Assembly (NCBI RefSeq): GCF_900105215.1
Contig: NZ_FOIP01000002.1
Span: forward strand, 1,178,001 to 1,242,000
Direction: 5' to 3'
DNA: 64,000 nt
Origin: Lacrimispora sphenoides
GTDB lineage: Bacteria; Bacillota; Clostridia; Lachnospirales; Lachnospiraceae
Both the position numbers and the translations under genes were made by a program. Below are positions 45,313 through 54,294 of the stretch, piece by piece; position 1 is the first letter of the stretch, and every line of letters starts with the position of its first letter. The notes under the pieces were generated by a model. It saw nothing but the letters and a program-made list of their open reading frames with translations, searched no databases and had not been told where the DNA came from.

Positions 45313-46851
45313 ATGAAGACAAATTCACTGCGTAAAATAGCAGCGGTAGTATATTTAATGGTTAGCGTATTGTTTATAGGTCAGATCACTACTTTTGCCG
45401 ATGCAATAGATGAAAGTATTAAACCTGTACATGTGTTTAATTTTGATAATGATAGTATGGGTAATATTATTGATACAGGAAGTAGTCCATCTAATGGCAG
45501 AGGATATGGTGCAAATCGAGATGAATTAGTTGATGGTTATAATGGAGAGGGAAAAGCAAGGTATTTTAATGGAACTAACGATTATTTAAAAGTCGCATCT
45601 TCTTTTAAATCAGGTGCAAAAGCATTTAGGTTCAAAGTGAAAAAAGATCCTTTAACTTTTTCGAACAAAACTGAATTTATCATGAGTGCAGGTAATACAG
45701 AAACTCATGGAACAGGATACTTTGTTGCAATTGGGGCGGATACGTTTAACGATAGAGGTAATCTTTACCCCACTTTAACAGCAAGACCTGAAACTCTTTA
45801 TATTGTAGCATACTATGGTATTAATTTACTCAATTTTGAGATTCAAACACCTGAAAGTATATGCGATGGAAAATGGCATGATATTTTATTTTCATGGGAT
45901 GGAACAACAAATAAGAATGCGGTTAAATTATATTTAGACGATATGACAACTCCTGTTGCACAAACAACGGCCGCGAGTACTACAGAAACTAATTTTTCGC
46001 CTACTTATATTGGAAGTGATGCGTCAAGTTCGAATCAGGGGAGGTATTTTTACAAAGGATATTTAGATAATGTACAATTTTACGATTCAGCTATAACAAC
46101 AAATTCTAATACATCATCAAATTTAAAAGCTGTTGGTGGAGATTCTAAGGTTGACTTAACATGGGATGCAGTAACAAACGCCACAAGCTATACCATTAAA
46201 CGTGCCACAACTGCAGGAGGCCCGTATACAACCATAGCTAGTGATATAACAGAAACTTCATATACAGACACGGAAGTTACCAATGGAATTACATATTACT
46301 ATGTTGTAAGTTCAGTTAATGCAGGTGTAGAAATAACTAATTCCAACGAAGCTTCAGTTACGCCAATTGCTGGACAAACACCTCCCACAACCGAAGCTAA
46401 ATTAAAAGTAGTTTTAGAGGTTGCCGAAGCACTCCGATTAAGTGTAGACGATGATTTAAATGTAAATACACAAATGTCTTGGTCTTCCTCAGATCAAACC
46501 GTAGCTACAGTAAATGAAAAAGGGATTGTGATAGCTCTGGCACCTGGTAATACAGTCATAACAGTTAAGAGTGCGGACGGATCCTATACGGACTACATAA
46601 ACGTATTAGTAGTAGAGAATGCAGACGATTATAGACTTGCAATTGATTTAAGAGTTGGTGAAACAGCCAGATTGACAGCGGATGATTTTACTAATACAGC
46701 AAATATTACATGGGTTCCGATGGATTCATCGATAGCTAATGTAACCAGCAAAGGAAAAGTTACAGCACTGAGCAAAGGATTGGTTTTAATTAGCGCAAAG
46801 GATACAGAAGGAAAAATCATTGGGCGTGTTTATGTAAGAGTAAGAGAATAG
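45313..46851 (+). CDS. Secreted LamG-FN3-Big2 protein
   Basis: 512 residues from the ATG at 45313, 9 bases after GGAGG. A signal peptide ends near residue 30. Residues about 35-255 form a LamG/concanavalin-like jelly roll (VHVFNFDNDSMGN, later YKGYLDNVQFYDSA). Residues about 267-355 are a fibronectin type III domain (VDLTWDAVTNATSYTIKRA). Two Ig-like Big2 domains follow (about 362-436 and 438-512) with SSSDQTVATVNEKGIVIAL-type motifs. It has no LPXTG anchor or membrane tail, so it is probably released or bound through carbohydrate. Ligand unknown. Confidence 0.82.
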   Translation: MKTNSLRKIAAVVYLMVSVLFIGQITTFADAIDESIKPVHVFNFDNDSMGNIIDTGSSPSNGRGYGANRDELVDGYNGEGKARYFNGTNDYLKVASSFKSGAKAFRFKVKKDPLTFSNKTEFIMSAGNTETHGTGYFVAIGADTFNDRGNLYPTLTARPETLYIVAYYGINLLNFEIQTPESICDGKWHDILFSWDGTTNKNAVKLYLDDMTTPVAQTTAASTTETNFSPTYIGSDASSSNQGRYFYKGYLDNVQFYDSAITTNSNTSSNLKAVGGDSKVDLTWDAVTNATSYTIKRATTAGGPYTTIASDITETSYTDTEVTNGITYYYVVSSVNAGVEITNSNEASVTPIAGQTPPTTEAKLKVVLEVAEALRLSVDDDLNVNTQMSWSSSDQTVATVNEKGIVIALAPGNTVITVKSADGSYTDYINVLVVENADDYRLAIDLRVGETARLTADDFTNTANITWVPMDSSIANVTSKGKVTALSKGLVLISAKDTEGKIIGRVYVRVRE

Positions 46852-46857
46852 TTTGAT

Positions 46858-46890
46858 AAGGCGGTATCCGGTTTCCGGGCCCGCCTTTTT
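46858..46890 (+). terminator. Terminator of the LamG-type gene
   Basis: GGCGG-TAT-CCGG pairs with CCGG-GC-CCGCC around a short loop, then TTTTTATT. Confidence 0.85.
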
Positions 46891-47003
46891 ATTAGCATCA
46901 AATTATAATCCTATAATGTTACCAATAATTGCTAAATAGTTACTTGAATAATAATATGTTATGTAATATAATCGTCTCATCATGATTTAGGGGGGGATTT
47001 GAA

Positions 47004-47591
47004 ATGAAGAGCGTTAAGAAACTAATTGTTTTAGCTACATTTATAACCTTACTATTTTTAGTAGGCTGTAATGCAAAAGCTGATAAAAAGGCTTGGACGG
47101 TTGAGGATTTTGCAATTTATGATTCAGACGGGAAATTATTTAATTACCCAAAGGGCGATTTAATTTATTTGTCATATCATAGAGATGAAGACAAAAAGTA
47201 TCAAACTAAAAGGGGTGTTAAACTTTATGATCATGCGAAAGTTGCTTTATCAAACTATGATCTGACAGATTTTTATTTTTCTGGAGACTGTTACCCAGTA
47301 CTTCGCCCAATTAATGACAAAGAAAAAGAAATAAGTCAAAGATACAAAAAGAAATATCCAGATGTAAATGAAGCTGTAAAACATACAGATGAATTAGAAT
47401 ATAATAAAATGAGTCTTTATGTTTTTGGATTATTTATAGTAAAAGATGGAAAGCTTATTCAAGTAGAACTTGATGAAAAAGGAATTCCAATAGATGATAA
47501 TATACAAGAGGCATATTCTATCAGCTTTTATATAAAAGATGATGAAATTTTTGATATTAGTTTTACTAATAATGGAATAAATTTGAATTAA
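47004..47591 (+). CDS. Putative lipoprotein of unknown function
   Basis: 195 residues. A lipoprotein signal peptide ends in LVGC (Cys22). The mature part is charged and rich in Lys, Asp and Tyr, with a short helix-turn region (NDKEKEISQRYKKKYPDVNEA). I recognise no family. The gene follows GGGGGGATTTG and is AT-rich like the island. The terminator-type hairpin at 47636-47687 lies after it. Confidence 0.65.
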   Translation: MKSVKKLIVLATFITLLFLVGCNAKADKKAWTVEDFAIYDSDGKLFNYPKGDLIYLSYHRDEDKKYQTKRGVKLYDHAKVALSNYDLTDFYFSGDCYPVLRPINDKEKEISQRYKKKYPDVNEAVKHTDELEYNKMSLYVFGLFIVKDGKLIQVELDEKGIPIDDNIQEAYSISFYIKDDEIFDISFTNNGINLN

Positions 47592-47635
47592 ATAACTTAC
47601 ATTAATGTATAAGAGGGTTTGATATTCAGTACCCA

Positions 47636-47687
47636 TTTTTGGTAGAGTGGGAAACTAATTAATACATATTTGCCACTCTACCAAAAA
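47636..47687. terminator. 15-base perfect hairpin, dispersed repeat copy 2
   Basis: TTTTTGGTAGAGTGG (47636-47650) and CCACTCTACCAAAAA (47673-47687) form a perfect stem around a 22-base AT-rich loop. The loop and right arm match 39688-39722. T-runs flank it on both strands, so it may end transcripts, but its repeat nature also fits a small palindromic mobile sequence. Confidence 0.55.
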
Positions 47688-47795
47688 GACAGGCATGGAA
47701 TACCATTACCCGCCTATACCTGACACTCTATTGCTGCTTTATCTTCTCTTATACCTTTAAAAACAGGCTGCCTAAAGCCTCCTTTTTCAGTCGGC

Positions 47796-48188
47796 ATGGA
47801 TTCCACAATGCAAACCAGTTCCGGGGCCAGCGGTGTGATTGAGAATGGCGGGGGAGTATGCCAGAAGTCCTATAACCTGACTGAGAGTAGGATCATGGGG
47901 TATGGGCGTCCAGACTGGAGCATTATGGAGCAGCCAACATATACCCTTGGTTGGAATAAGGACAACAACGGCTGGTGGTATGCAGATTCAAAAACTACTT
48001 ATTATAAAACCTGCTGGAAGATCATCAACGGTCATAAGTACTATTTCAATCCGGACGGATATGCGGTCACAGGCTGGCAGGTGATTGGTGGGAAGGATTA
48101 TTACTTCGAGCCAAGAGCCGGGCACCCGTTGGAATGTGCATTGTATGTAACGGATTCTAGTGGCGTACAGTTTATAGGGGCATTTTAA
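47796..48188 (+). pseudogene. Remnant of a cell-wall-binding repeat protein
   Basis: An open frame of about 130 codons. Residues 50-108 contain two or three choline/glucan-binding-type repeats (GWNKDNNGWWYADS, WKIINGHKYYFNPDGYAVTGW, QVIGGKDYYFE). The part before them reads like the end of a lysin or amidase domain, and there is no ribosome site or signal peptide at the first ATG. I take it as the C-terminal remnant of a phage or host lysin. Confidence 0.55.
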
Positions 48189-48218
48189 AGTAACTAAGCA
48201 TAGACAGGAGAATTAACA

Positions 48219-48541
48219 ATGACAGCAAAAAGACACAACCGGAAACGGTAGCAGGAAACGTGCAAGAGCCGCAGGAAGTACCAAAGGCAGAATCGGTGTA
48301 TAAAATTATACAAGGTGCATTTGAACGTAAAACTGAGGTGATAGGGGCAGTAGGAATGGCAAAGAAAAAAGGCTTTCCTGCACGGCTGATTATTGAAAAA
48401 GGAAAGTACGGGTTGCTTTTCACTGAAACGATTAGTAAAACAGAGGCAGCAGCGGTGATCGATGCAATGAAACAAAAAGGTATTAAGGCCGATATATATA
48501 ATATAGAAGAAACAGGAGAAAACCACAAGAAAGTAGAATAG
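48219..48541 (+). pseudogene. SPOR-like small protein, frameshifted near its start
   Basis: An ATG at 48219 with GACAGGAG upstream opens a frame of ten codons that stops at 48249. The adjacent frame continues without stop (usable GTG at 48260) for 93 residues, with a SPOR-type fold pattern: VYKIIQGAFERKTEVIGAVGMAKKKGFPARLII near residue 15 and a matching second half (IDAMKQKGIKADIYNI). Joining the frames would give one continuous protein. SPOR domains bind denuded peptidoglycan, and this lies after the lysin remnant, so both could come from one lysis gene region. Confidence 0.5.
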
Positions 48542-48648
48542 CGTGCATATAGAGAACAAAGATAAGAGGAAACGTAAGGAATACAGGGTAAAAAGTTATC
48601 CAAACGTTCAAAGAGATAGGATTCTCACAAATTCAAAAATTTACCAGT

Positions 48649-48680
48649 CCCCGAAATGCTTATGTTTTCGGGGTTTTCTT
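48649..48680 (+). terminator. Terminator
   Basis: CCCCGAAA and TTTCGGGG form a perfect 8-base stem, followed by TTTTCTTT. It ends the lysin/SPOR remnant region. Confidence 0.8.
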
Positions 48681-48808
48681 TATATATACTATTATCTAAC
48701 CTTTCAGTAACATCTAGAACTATAGTATAAAAATACACATTGAGCCAGTTCCGTTGCAAACTCAAAAATTACTTTTATTTTAATTTTATTTACATTTTCT
48801 ACCTAATC

Positions 48809-48842
48809 TTGACTAGTATTATTGATAATGATAATATTGAAT
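48809..48842 (+). promoter_or_regulatory. Promoter with Fur-box-like sequence
   Basis: TTGACT (48809-48814), 17 bases, TAATAT (48832-48837). The spacer and -10 box carry TTGATAATGATAATATTGA, which holds GATAATGATAAT, the left two-thirds of the classical Fur box, within an imperfect palindrome. A Fur-type repressor (Fur, PerR or Zur) could bind here; this is read from the motif only. Confidence 0.45.
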
Positions 48843-48883
48843 TAAAATAATGTATCATCAGATCAAAGGAAAGGAGATCCAAG

Positions 48884-50143
48884 ATGAAAAGTATAAAAAA
48901 ATTATTAATTATGTTTTTTATGGCAACGGCAGTTTCAACCATTAGTTTTACTGCACTGGCGGCGGCTCAGGGTTGGGTTCAAAAGGATGGAAAATATCAA
49001 TATCTGGATTCCAGTGGTTATGCCGTTACTAATACCTGGAAAAAATCAGGAGAACAATGGTATTATCTTGGCAGTGATGGATATATGGCTGTCAATTGTT
49101 TAATTGATGATGGTAATTACTACATCGTAAATGAGTCAGGTGCCATGCTAACCAGTCAATGGGCGCAGGCGGCAGATGAGGACGGGGCAATTCACTGGTA
49201 CTATCTCCAGAGTTCCGGCAAAGCAAAAGAGGATGGATTTCTGACTATTAACGGAACAAAGTATCATTTTTCAGAAGGAAAAATGGATACTGGATGGATC
49301 CAGGATAATGACACAATTTATTATTTGAAAGACAGCGGAGAAATTACAACAGGCTGGAAATACATTGATGACTTAGGTAGTGATGATGTCTCCCTTGATG
49401 AGGCCGGCTGGTATTGTTTCGACAGTAATGGAAAAATGGTCAAAAATACTGAGAAAAAAATTGACAATACCTATTATGTTTTTGATGGGAATGGACTTAT
49501 GTTGGAAAACTGGGTCGAGTTTAAGTCCGGTTCCAACACTATTTATAAATATTACCGACCATCAAATGGTGACCGCGTGGAAGGCTGGGTTTATTTAAAT
49601 GATAAAGGCAGTGATGAAGGAAGAAACACAGATGAAGGCTGGTATTATTTTAAAAAAGGAATTGCCTACACTGCTTCCAATAATACTACCTCCATTGCAT
49701 CCGGTTATGGAGTTTCTAAAATAAACGGCGAAGTCTACTGTTTTGATAAAAATGGAAAAATGGTTACCGGAAAAGTTAATTCCAACGGTGACACTTGGTA
49801 TTTTTTTGATGAAAGCAGCGGAAAAATGCAGCAGGGTAAGGTGACGATAAAAGATTCGGATGATTTAGATGATGGTACATATTATTTCTCTGACAGCGGT
49901 AAAATAGGAGAGAAAGGAAGCTCTTTTACCGGAGTGGCAAAAGGTTATCTTTATAAAAATGGTCAGGTAGTTTGTGCTGAAGAAGGCATGAAATATGAAA
50001 AGGTAACGGTAGACGGAAAAAATTATATGGTAAATGAATCTGGAAAGATAGTTACTTCCGGAACGGTAAAAGATGATAACGGTGATAAGTGGAAGGTGGC
50101 TAAAAACTCTAATGGAAGTTATACAATAACCAAGGTTAACTAA
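48884..50143 (+). CDS. Secreted cell-wall-binding repeat protein
   Basis: 419 residues with AAAGGAGAT before the ATG. A signal peptide ends near residue 28 (ALAAA). Almost all the rest is about 15 choline/glucan-binding-type repeats (W-x-GxxYYLxxxGxM): GWVQKDGKYQYLDSSG, GWIQDNDTIYYLKDSG, GWYCFDSNGKMV and so on. No catalytic domain is present, so it is a pure wall-binding protein, perhaps a coat or adhesin. The promoter carries a Fur-like palindrome. Its own terminator follows. Confidence 0.85.
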   Translation: MKSIKKLLIMFFMATAVSTISFTALAAAQGWVQKDGKYQYLDSSGYAVTNTWKKSGEQWYYLGSDGYMAVNCLIDDGNYYIVNESGAMLTSQWAQAADEDGAIHWYYLQSSGKAKEDGFLTINGTKYHFSEGKMDTGWIQDNDTIYYLKDSGEITTGWKYIDDLGSDDVSLDEAGWYCFDSNGKMVKNTEKKIDNTYYVFDGNGLMLENWVEFKSGSNTIYKYYRPSNGDRVEGWVYLNDKGSDEGRNTDEGWYYFKKGIAYTASNNTTSIASGYGVSKINGEVYCFDKNGKMVTGKVNSNGDTWYFFDESSGKMQQGKVTIKDSDDLDDGTYYFSDSGKIGEKGSSFTGVAKGYLYKNGQVVCAEEGMKYEKVTVDGKNYMVNESGKIVTSGTVKDDNGDKWKVAKNSNGSYTITKVN

Positions 50144-50204
50144 TGACCTAGGCATTCCCACTTCTCAAAGAGATAAGCAGACAGAAAATCGAATTACAGC
50201 AGAA

Positions 50205-50237
50205 CCCCGGAAAACACTGTGTTTTCGGGGTTTTCTT
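50205..50237 (+). terminator. Terminator of the wall-binding protein gene
   Basis: CCCCGGAAAACA and TGTTTTCGGGG pair (one bulged base) around a 3-base loop, then TTTTCTTATT. Confidence 0.82.
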
Positions 50238-50389
50238 ATTTACTATGGGTTCCAGTTCTCCGGCTGGGGCCCATTTACTATGTCTACACGAAAAGGGATT
50301 TTACAACCTCACAAAAAATAGTATAATGCAGGTATATCCAATGAGAGATGAGGCGCATGTTAAAGCCCGGAGTAGAAAAGAGGTTTAGA

Positions 50390-51217
50390 ATGATAAGATT
50401 AGAAGAATATATAGCCAAAAGGAAAACGGAAGATCATATAAATGAATTTGATATGGAACAAAAGGTAAGTAACATTAAAAAGTCCATAGATTATATATTT
50501 GAATATTTCGATAATTATCTTCCCATAGAAGGTGCTGAAAATCACTCAGCAGAAGAGAATGAACGTTTTAATAAATATGCCAAAGCACTTAGAGAGTATT
50601 CTCCTGAACTTATTAAATGGTTTTTGATGATATATGATGAAACCGGTCATCAGGTAAATAAAACCATACAAAAATATTGTGAAAATACATCAGGATTTCT
50701 TCTTGCATTTGAAGATAGCGATTTTAGGACAATATCCTATAATTGCTATGCTGAGCTGATAAAGAAACGTCCTTGTTTAAAAGACGAAACAGAGAGGTTA
50801 TACCAGTTTATAAAAGAATACCATGCTGTAGTTACAAAAAGAGAATATGAGTACTTTGGTTTTCCTAAAATTTCTGAGAATATCACAACATGGCTTAATG
50901 ATACATATAGGAAGTATAATGTAAATTTAGCCGCTGCCATTCAAAAATATTTGATATATGAATTTGATGACAATGTTGACATGTGGCCTCCTGGCAGCAA
51001 AATTAAAGTAGACGATCCTTATAATATACACCCTTATGAATATAATTACAAAAAAAGGACAAATCTGTTTAATATAAATAGCTATTGCAGTAAATTTGGA
51101 AATAAGCCATTTTTGAAAGGAAACAAGAAAAATCTTGAAATTTTGATGATGTATACATGGCTTGGAAAAAAGGATGATTACTTTCAGAATTATTTGGCAG
51201 AATTTAAAGAATATTAA
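50390..51217 (+). CDS. Uncharacterised helical protein of the island
   Basis: 275 residues from the ATG at 50390 (MIRLEEYIAKRK), 7 bases after AAAGAGG; an earlier in-frame ATG at 50357 has no ribosome site. It is soluble and mostly helical, rich in Tyr, Glu, Lys and Asn, with no signal peptide, membrane helix or known motif. FNINSYCSKFGNKPFLKGNKKN near the end may form a binding loop. It faces the DUF6076 gene, with convergent ends. I cannot give a function. Confidence 0.6.
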   Translation: MIRLEEYIAKRKTEDHINEFDMEQKVSNIKKSIDYIFEYFDNYLPIEGAENHSAEENERFNKYAKALREYSPELIKWFLMIYDETGHQVNKTIQKYCENTSGFLLAFEDSDFRTISYNCYAELIKKRPCLKDETERLYQFIKEYHAVVTKREYEYFGFPKISENITTWLNDTYRKYNVNLAAAIQKYLIYEFDDNVDMWPPGSKIKVDDPYNIHPYEYNYKKRTNLFNINSYCSKFGNKPFLKGNKKNLEILMMYTWLGKKDDYFQNYLAEFKEY

Positions 51218-51326
51218 AAATCTTTTATTTACTTTAGGGCATTCGAGACTCGTCCCTTTAATTTTTTTGCACTATATGAATGAGGGAACAGTAAAAGCCA
51301 GGTTATAGGCGCCTGGCTTCACTTGT

Positions 51327-52565
51327 TTATTTATTTCCTAGAAAGTCTTTGAATTCCCTTAGCAGGTCTTCTGACGATGCAGAATTGTATTTTTCATTAA
51401 AAACATCACGTGTGGCAGATGCTTTCTCTGTCCATAAACCAAATTCTTTATTGGACATTGTGTTTTTTAATCGTCTGGCATACATGCGCTTGTATGCTTT
51501 TTCGTATTCTTTTAGAATTGGAGATGAATCCACCTTACTTTTCCTGGCACTTTTTATCGCCTTATTCTTACAATCTGAACAGTATTTTGTATGGTAATTG
51601 CCTGACAATATAAAATAATTTCCGCAAAAATCACAGCGTTTGATTTTTATATTTGAGTCTAACATCGCATGAAATTCACAAAATGCATATTCCGTTGGCG
51701 TTTTGCAATGATTCAATCTTACCGGGAATGCCTCGAGGCTTTTTAACGATTGGATTGCTTTATTATTTAATTTACCATCTATGATTTCTTGTTTATTGTC
51801 AAATGAAAAATCTTTATTAGGCAATATAGCATAACTGCATTCAATGGTAGGTTCGTAAAATTCAATGACAGAAATGTGATTGATTGTGCTATTTTTGATT
51901 TGCCATAAATAATATCTTTCCCATGCTGATAGATTATTTAACTCTGTAGAGTAATCTTTATTAAAACAGAAATCAATTAACTGTTTAAAACGGTCCTGAT
52001 ACTTTTTGATATTAAGATCACGTCCTAAAGGCATTTGCGAGTGGAATATATATGGATGTTCAGAAGAATCTGAAATTTCCAAAGCAAACAGAAACACACT
52101 TTCTAATACACCTAACTTTTCAAGCTCTTGAAAACTGCTTGCATTTTTCATCTCATTAAAATCTTTTAAATAAAATTCCATTCCAGTTTTTAATACATTT
52201 AACTTTTTAAGTTCTTTAGAACTGTTTGTACCTTTTTTCTTGTTTGACTCTTCTAAGCTCCTCTCTAAATCATTAATTTCAGCTGCATATTTGTCAGCTC
52301 GTAAGGTGTAAATTTTCTTGCATGATTCCAAAAATATTTGTTCTTTAATTTTTATCTTTTTTGGATTATTAAGTAGTGTTGCTATATGAAATTCATCATA
52401 AAGTTTATAAAATTCATTATAGTAATTAAAATCCAAATTCAGATATTCTAAAAAGTTTTCTCCGACAGCGTACTCCTCTTCCATTAAACCTAATGGAGTG
52501 GTAATACCCATTGTGTTAGCATCAGTATTATGATACATGGAATATAATTCGAATTCAAGTCCCAT
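51327..52565 (-). CDS. DUF6076-type protein with C-terminal zinc finger
   Basis: 412 residues with GGAGGG before the ATG. Residues about 90-160 are a charged coiled coil (EINDLERSLEESNKKK). The C-terminal third has a treble-clef-like zinc motif, CDFCGNYFI...CSDC (near 318-340), followed by a basic helical tail with KAYKRMYARRLK. This layout matches the DUF6076 proteins found on clostridial mobile elements, of unknown role; DNA or RNA binding is likely from the basic tail. It diverges from the excisionase-like gene. Confidence 0.7.
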   Translation of the reverse strand: MGLEFELYSMYHNTDANTMGITTPLGLMEEEYAVGENFLEYLNLDFNYYNEFYKLYDEFHIATLLNNPKKIKIKEQIFLESCKKIYTLRADKYAAEINDLERSLEESNKKKGTNSSKELKKLNVLKTGMEFYLKDFNEMKNASSFQELEKLGVLESVFLFALEISDSSEHPYIFHSQMPLGRDLNIKKYQDRFKQLIDFCFNKDYSTELNNLSAWERYYLWQIKNSTINHISVIEFYEPTIECSYAILPNKDFSFDNKQEIIDGKLNNKAIQSLKSLEAFPVRLNHCKTPTEYAFCEFHAMLDSNIKIKRCDFCGNYFILSGNYHTKYCSDCKNKAIKSARKSKVDSSPILKEYEKAYKRMYARRLKNTMSNKEFGLWTEKASATRDVFNEKYNSASSEDLLREFKDFLGNK

Positions 52566-52633
52566 ACAACCCTCCGAAATCGAAAATCAAGTTACACGAA
52601 AATCAGTGTTCTATTATACTCTACCGCAATCAA

Positions 52634-52662
52634 TTGAAAAAGTCAATAAAACATGATAAAAT
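52634..52662 (+). promoter_or_regulatory. Promoter of the excisionase-like gene
   Basis: TTGAAA (52634-52639), 17 bases, TAAAAT (52657-52662). The GTG start of the gene follows about 50 bases later. Confidence 0.6.
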
Positions 52663-52713
52663 CAAAATAGAGAATCGATAAGAAAATAAATAGATTTTCG
52701 AAAGGAGACAATT

Positions 52714-52938
52714 GTGAGAGAAAGACAAGAACAAACAATGACAGGGAAAAGTGATAAAAGGTTATTAGATGCAAGTGAAGTGTGCTACTACCTGAGTTTG
52801 GGAAGAAATCGAGGAGTAGAGTTTGCCAGGTCTATTGGTGCAGAGGTTAAGATTGGAAGGAGGTCATTATATGATAGGGTAAAAATTGATCATTATCTTA
52901 ATGAATTAACTGGAACAAAAAAAGAGCAAACACAGTAA
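52714..52938 (+). CDS. Excisionase-like small DNA-binding protein
   Basis: 74 residues from a GTG with AAAGGAGA upstream. The pattern RLLDASEVCYYLSLGRNRGVEFARSIGAEVKIGRRSLYDRVKIDHYL is a MerR-type excisionase helix-turn-helix: helix, turn, then the wing with RRSLYDR. Such proteins direct excision by tyrosine recombinases or act as small regulators. Its place near the tRNA end of the island supports an excision role, although no integrase is kept here. Confidence 0.72.
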   Translation: MRERQEQTMTGKSDKRLLDASEVCYYLSLGRNRGVEFARSIGAEVKIGRRSLYDRVKIDHYLNELTGTKKEQTQ

Positions 52939-52977
52939 CTTTGGCGAGCGATGTGTTTACTCCGACAACAAAATCCA

Positions 52978-53012
52978 GAAAGGATATGTATATAGTATAA
53001 CATGATCCTTTC
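52978..53012. promoter_or_regulatory. Inverted repeat upstream of the Rha-type gene
   Basis: GAAAGGAT and ATCCTTTC are a perfect 8-base inverted repeat around a 19-base AT-rich centre that holds TATATAGTATAAC, a -10-like sequence. It is a likely operator or a stem in the leader of the Rha-type gene. Confidence 0.4.
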
Positions 53013-53046
53013 GGCGAATCAAGAAAAATGAGAGGAGATTTATTAT

Positions 53047-53826
53047 ATGTATGGTTTAACGGTATTTGAGCAGAACGGGCAGCTTTTAACAGATAGTAGA
53101 GAAGTAGCGACGGTCGTAGAGTCGCGACATGCGGATTTACTGGAAAAAATAGACGGATACATTAGGCATTTAGCCAACGGAGAATTCCGTTCGCTAGACT
53201 ATTTTATGCCAAGTACTTATGTAGATGCGCAGGGAAAAGAAAGACCTTGCTTCCTTTGCACAAAGAAAGGCTGCGATATGATCGCCAATAAACTGCAGGG
53301 TAAGAAAGGGGTACATTACACAGCCAGATACATAGAAGCCTTTGACAAGATGAAGGAATTCATTGAAAAGGGAATACAGTATAGTAAACAGATATCATTC
53401 AAGGAGCAGGTGGAATGTATTAGCGTTGTAGCTGACATACTCCGTGTAAATGATGCCAGCAAGCTACTGATGATCGGACAGTTATATAAGAGCTACGACC
53501 TACCGACAGAATTCCTTCCTAAGTATGAGTATAACGGCAGCCGGGAATTAAAATCAGCTACAGATTTACTGAAACAATTTGATTTAGGTATGTCAGCAAA
53601 GAACTTCAATGTTTTAATGAGAGAACAGGGTTACCTTGAAGAGAGGACCAGGAAATCAACCTCAAGCCCAAGCGGAACCAAGAAATATAATGCCCTGACT
53701 GAAAAAGGGTTAAAATACGGCGAGAATGCCGTAAGCCCACAGTGCCAGCGCGAGGTACAGCCTATGTATTATGCCGATTCGTTCAAAGAACTGTTTGAAA
53801 TGGTGGTTGGCCGGGAGGTGGCATAA
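53047..53826 (+). CDS. Rha-family phage regulator / antirepressor
   Basis: 259 residues with GAGAGGAG upstream. The N-terminal 100 residues match the Rha pattern (DSREVATVVESRHADLLEKI, then YVDAQGKERPCFLCTKKGCDMIANKLQGKKG). The C-terminal half is a KilAC-like antirepressor domain (DLLKQFDLGMSAKNFNVLMREQGYLEE and NALTEKGLKYGEN). Such proteins control lysogeny in phages. It is good evidence that the island has a phage or phage-like ancestry. The next gene overlaps its stop by one base. Confidence 0.85.
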   Translation: MYGLTVFEQNGQLLTDSREVATVVESRHADLLEKIDGYIRHLANGEFRSLDYFMPSTYVDAQGKERPCFLCTKKGCDMIANKLQGKKGVHYTARYIEAFDKMKEFIEKGIQYSKQISFKEQVECISVVADILRVNDASKLLMIGQLYKSYDLPTEFLPKYEYNGSRELKSATDLLKQFDLGMSAKNFNVLMREQGYLEERTRKSTSSPSGTKKYNALTEKGLKYGENAVSPQCQREVQPMYYADSFKELFEMVVGREVA

Positions 53827-54023
53827 TGAAACAGAAAACTCCTGATGAAATAGTTCATGGTGTTATTGAATTACAAAAGAATTGCCAAGAAATAAGTGAG
53901 GCAGAGTTTAATAATATTGTTGGGGAAGTAATTAGAGAGAATTGCACTGATGATGATTTAACGAATAAGAAATTTTTAACTGTGGTATTTGAACTTATTC
54001 ATGACAATATTTATGGAATATAA
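53826..54023 (+). CDS. Small acidic protein coupled to the Rha-type gene
   Basis: 65 residues; the ATG shares one base with the upstream stop (TAATG) and GGGAGGTGG lies before it. It is acidic and helical, with no motif I recognise. The tight coupling suggests a partner or small regulator of the phage gene. A weak stem-loop (ATGGGTTGTG...CACAGCCCAT, 54053-54091) follows. Confidence 0.55.
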   Translation: MKQKTPDEIVHGVIELQKNCQEISEAEFNNIVGEVIRENCTDDDLTNKKFLTVVFELIHDNIYGI

Positions 54024-54052
54024 AAAATCACATAATGATTTTATTTAAAAAT

Positions 54053-54095
54053 ATGGGTTGTGACTGATAAATTTATTAGTGCACAGCCCATTTAA
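54053..54095 (+). terminator. Stem-loop after the Rha-type operon
   Basis: ATGGGTTGTG pairs with CACAGCCCAT across a 20-base loop. Only three T follow, so termination may be weak. Confidence 0.45.
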
Positions 54096-54231
54096 TATGG
54101 TCTTAATTTGATATTTGAATTATACATATTCAATAGATGTAGGCTTGCTGATAGATAATAAAAAACGTTAGTCAAATGTTAGTCATTTAGATATTGTCAA
54201 ATTTATCTATAACTAAATTCATCTTATAAAA

Positions 54232-54294
54232 CAAGAAAAACCCCGTAAAAACGAGGTTTTTATAAAGCTCCCGGGGGGACTCGAACCCCCGACC
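54232..54294. repeat. Right attachment-type repeat, inside tRNA-Thr and its terminator
   Basis: About 62 bases that match the left repeat at 38814-38877: the terminator palindrome CCCCGTAAAAACGAGG and the T-arm/acceptor part of tRNA-Thr. Here the tRNA continues to its 5' end, so this is the intact target side. Confidence 0.78.
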
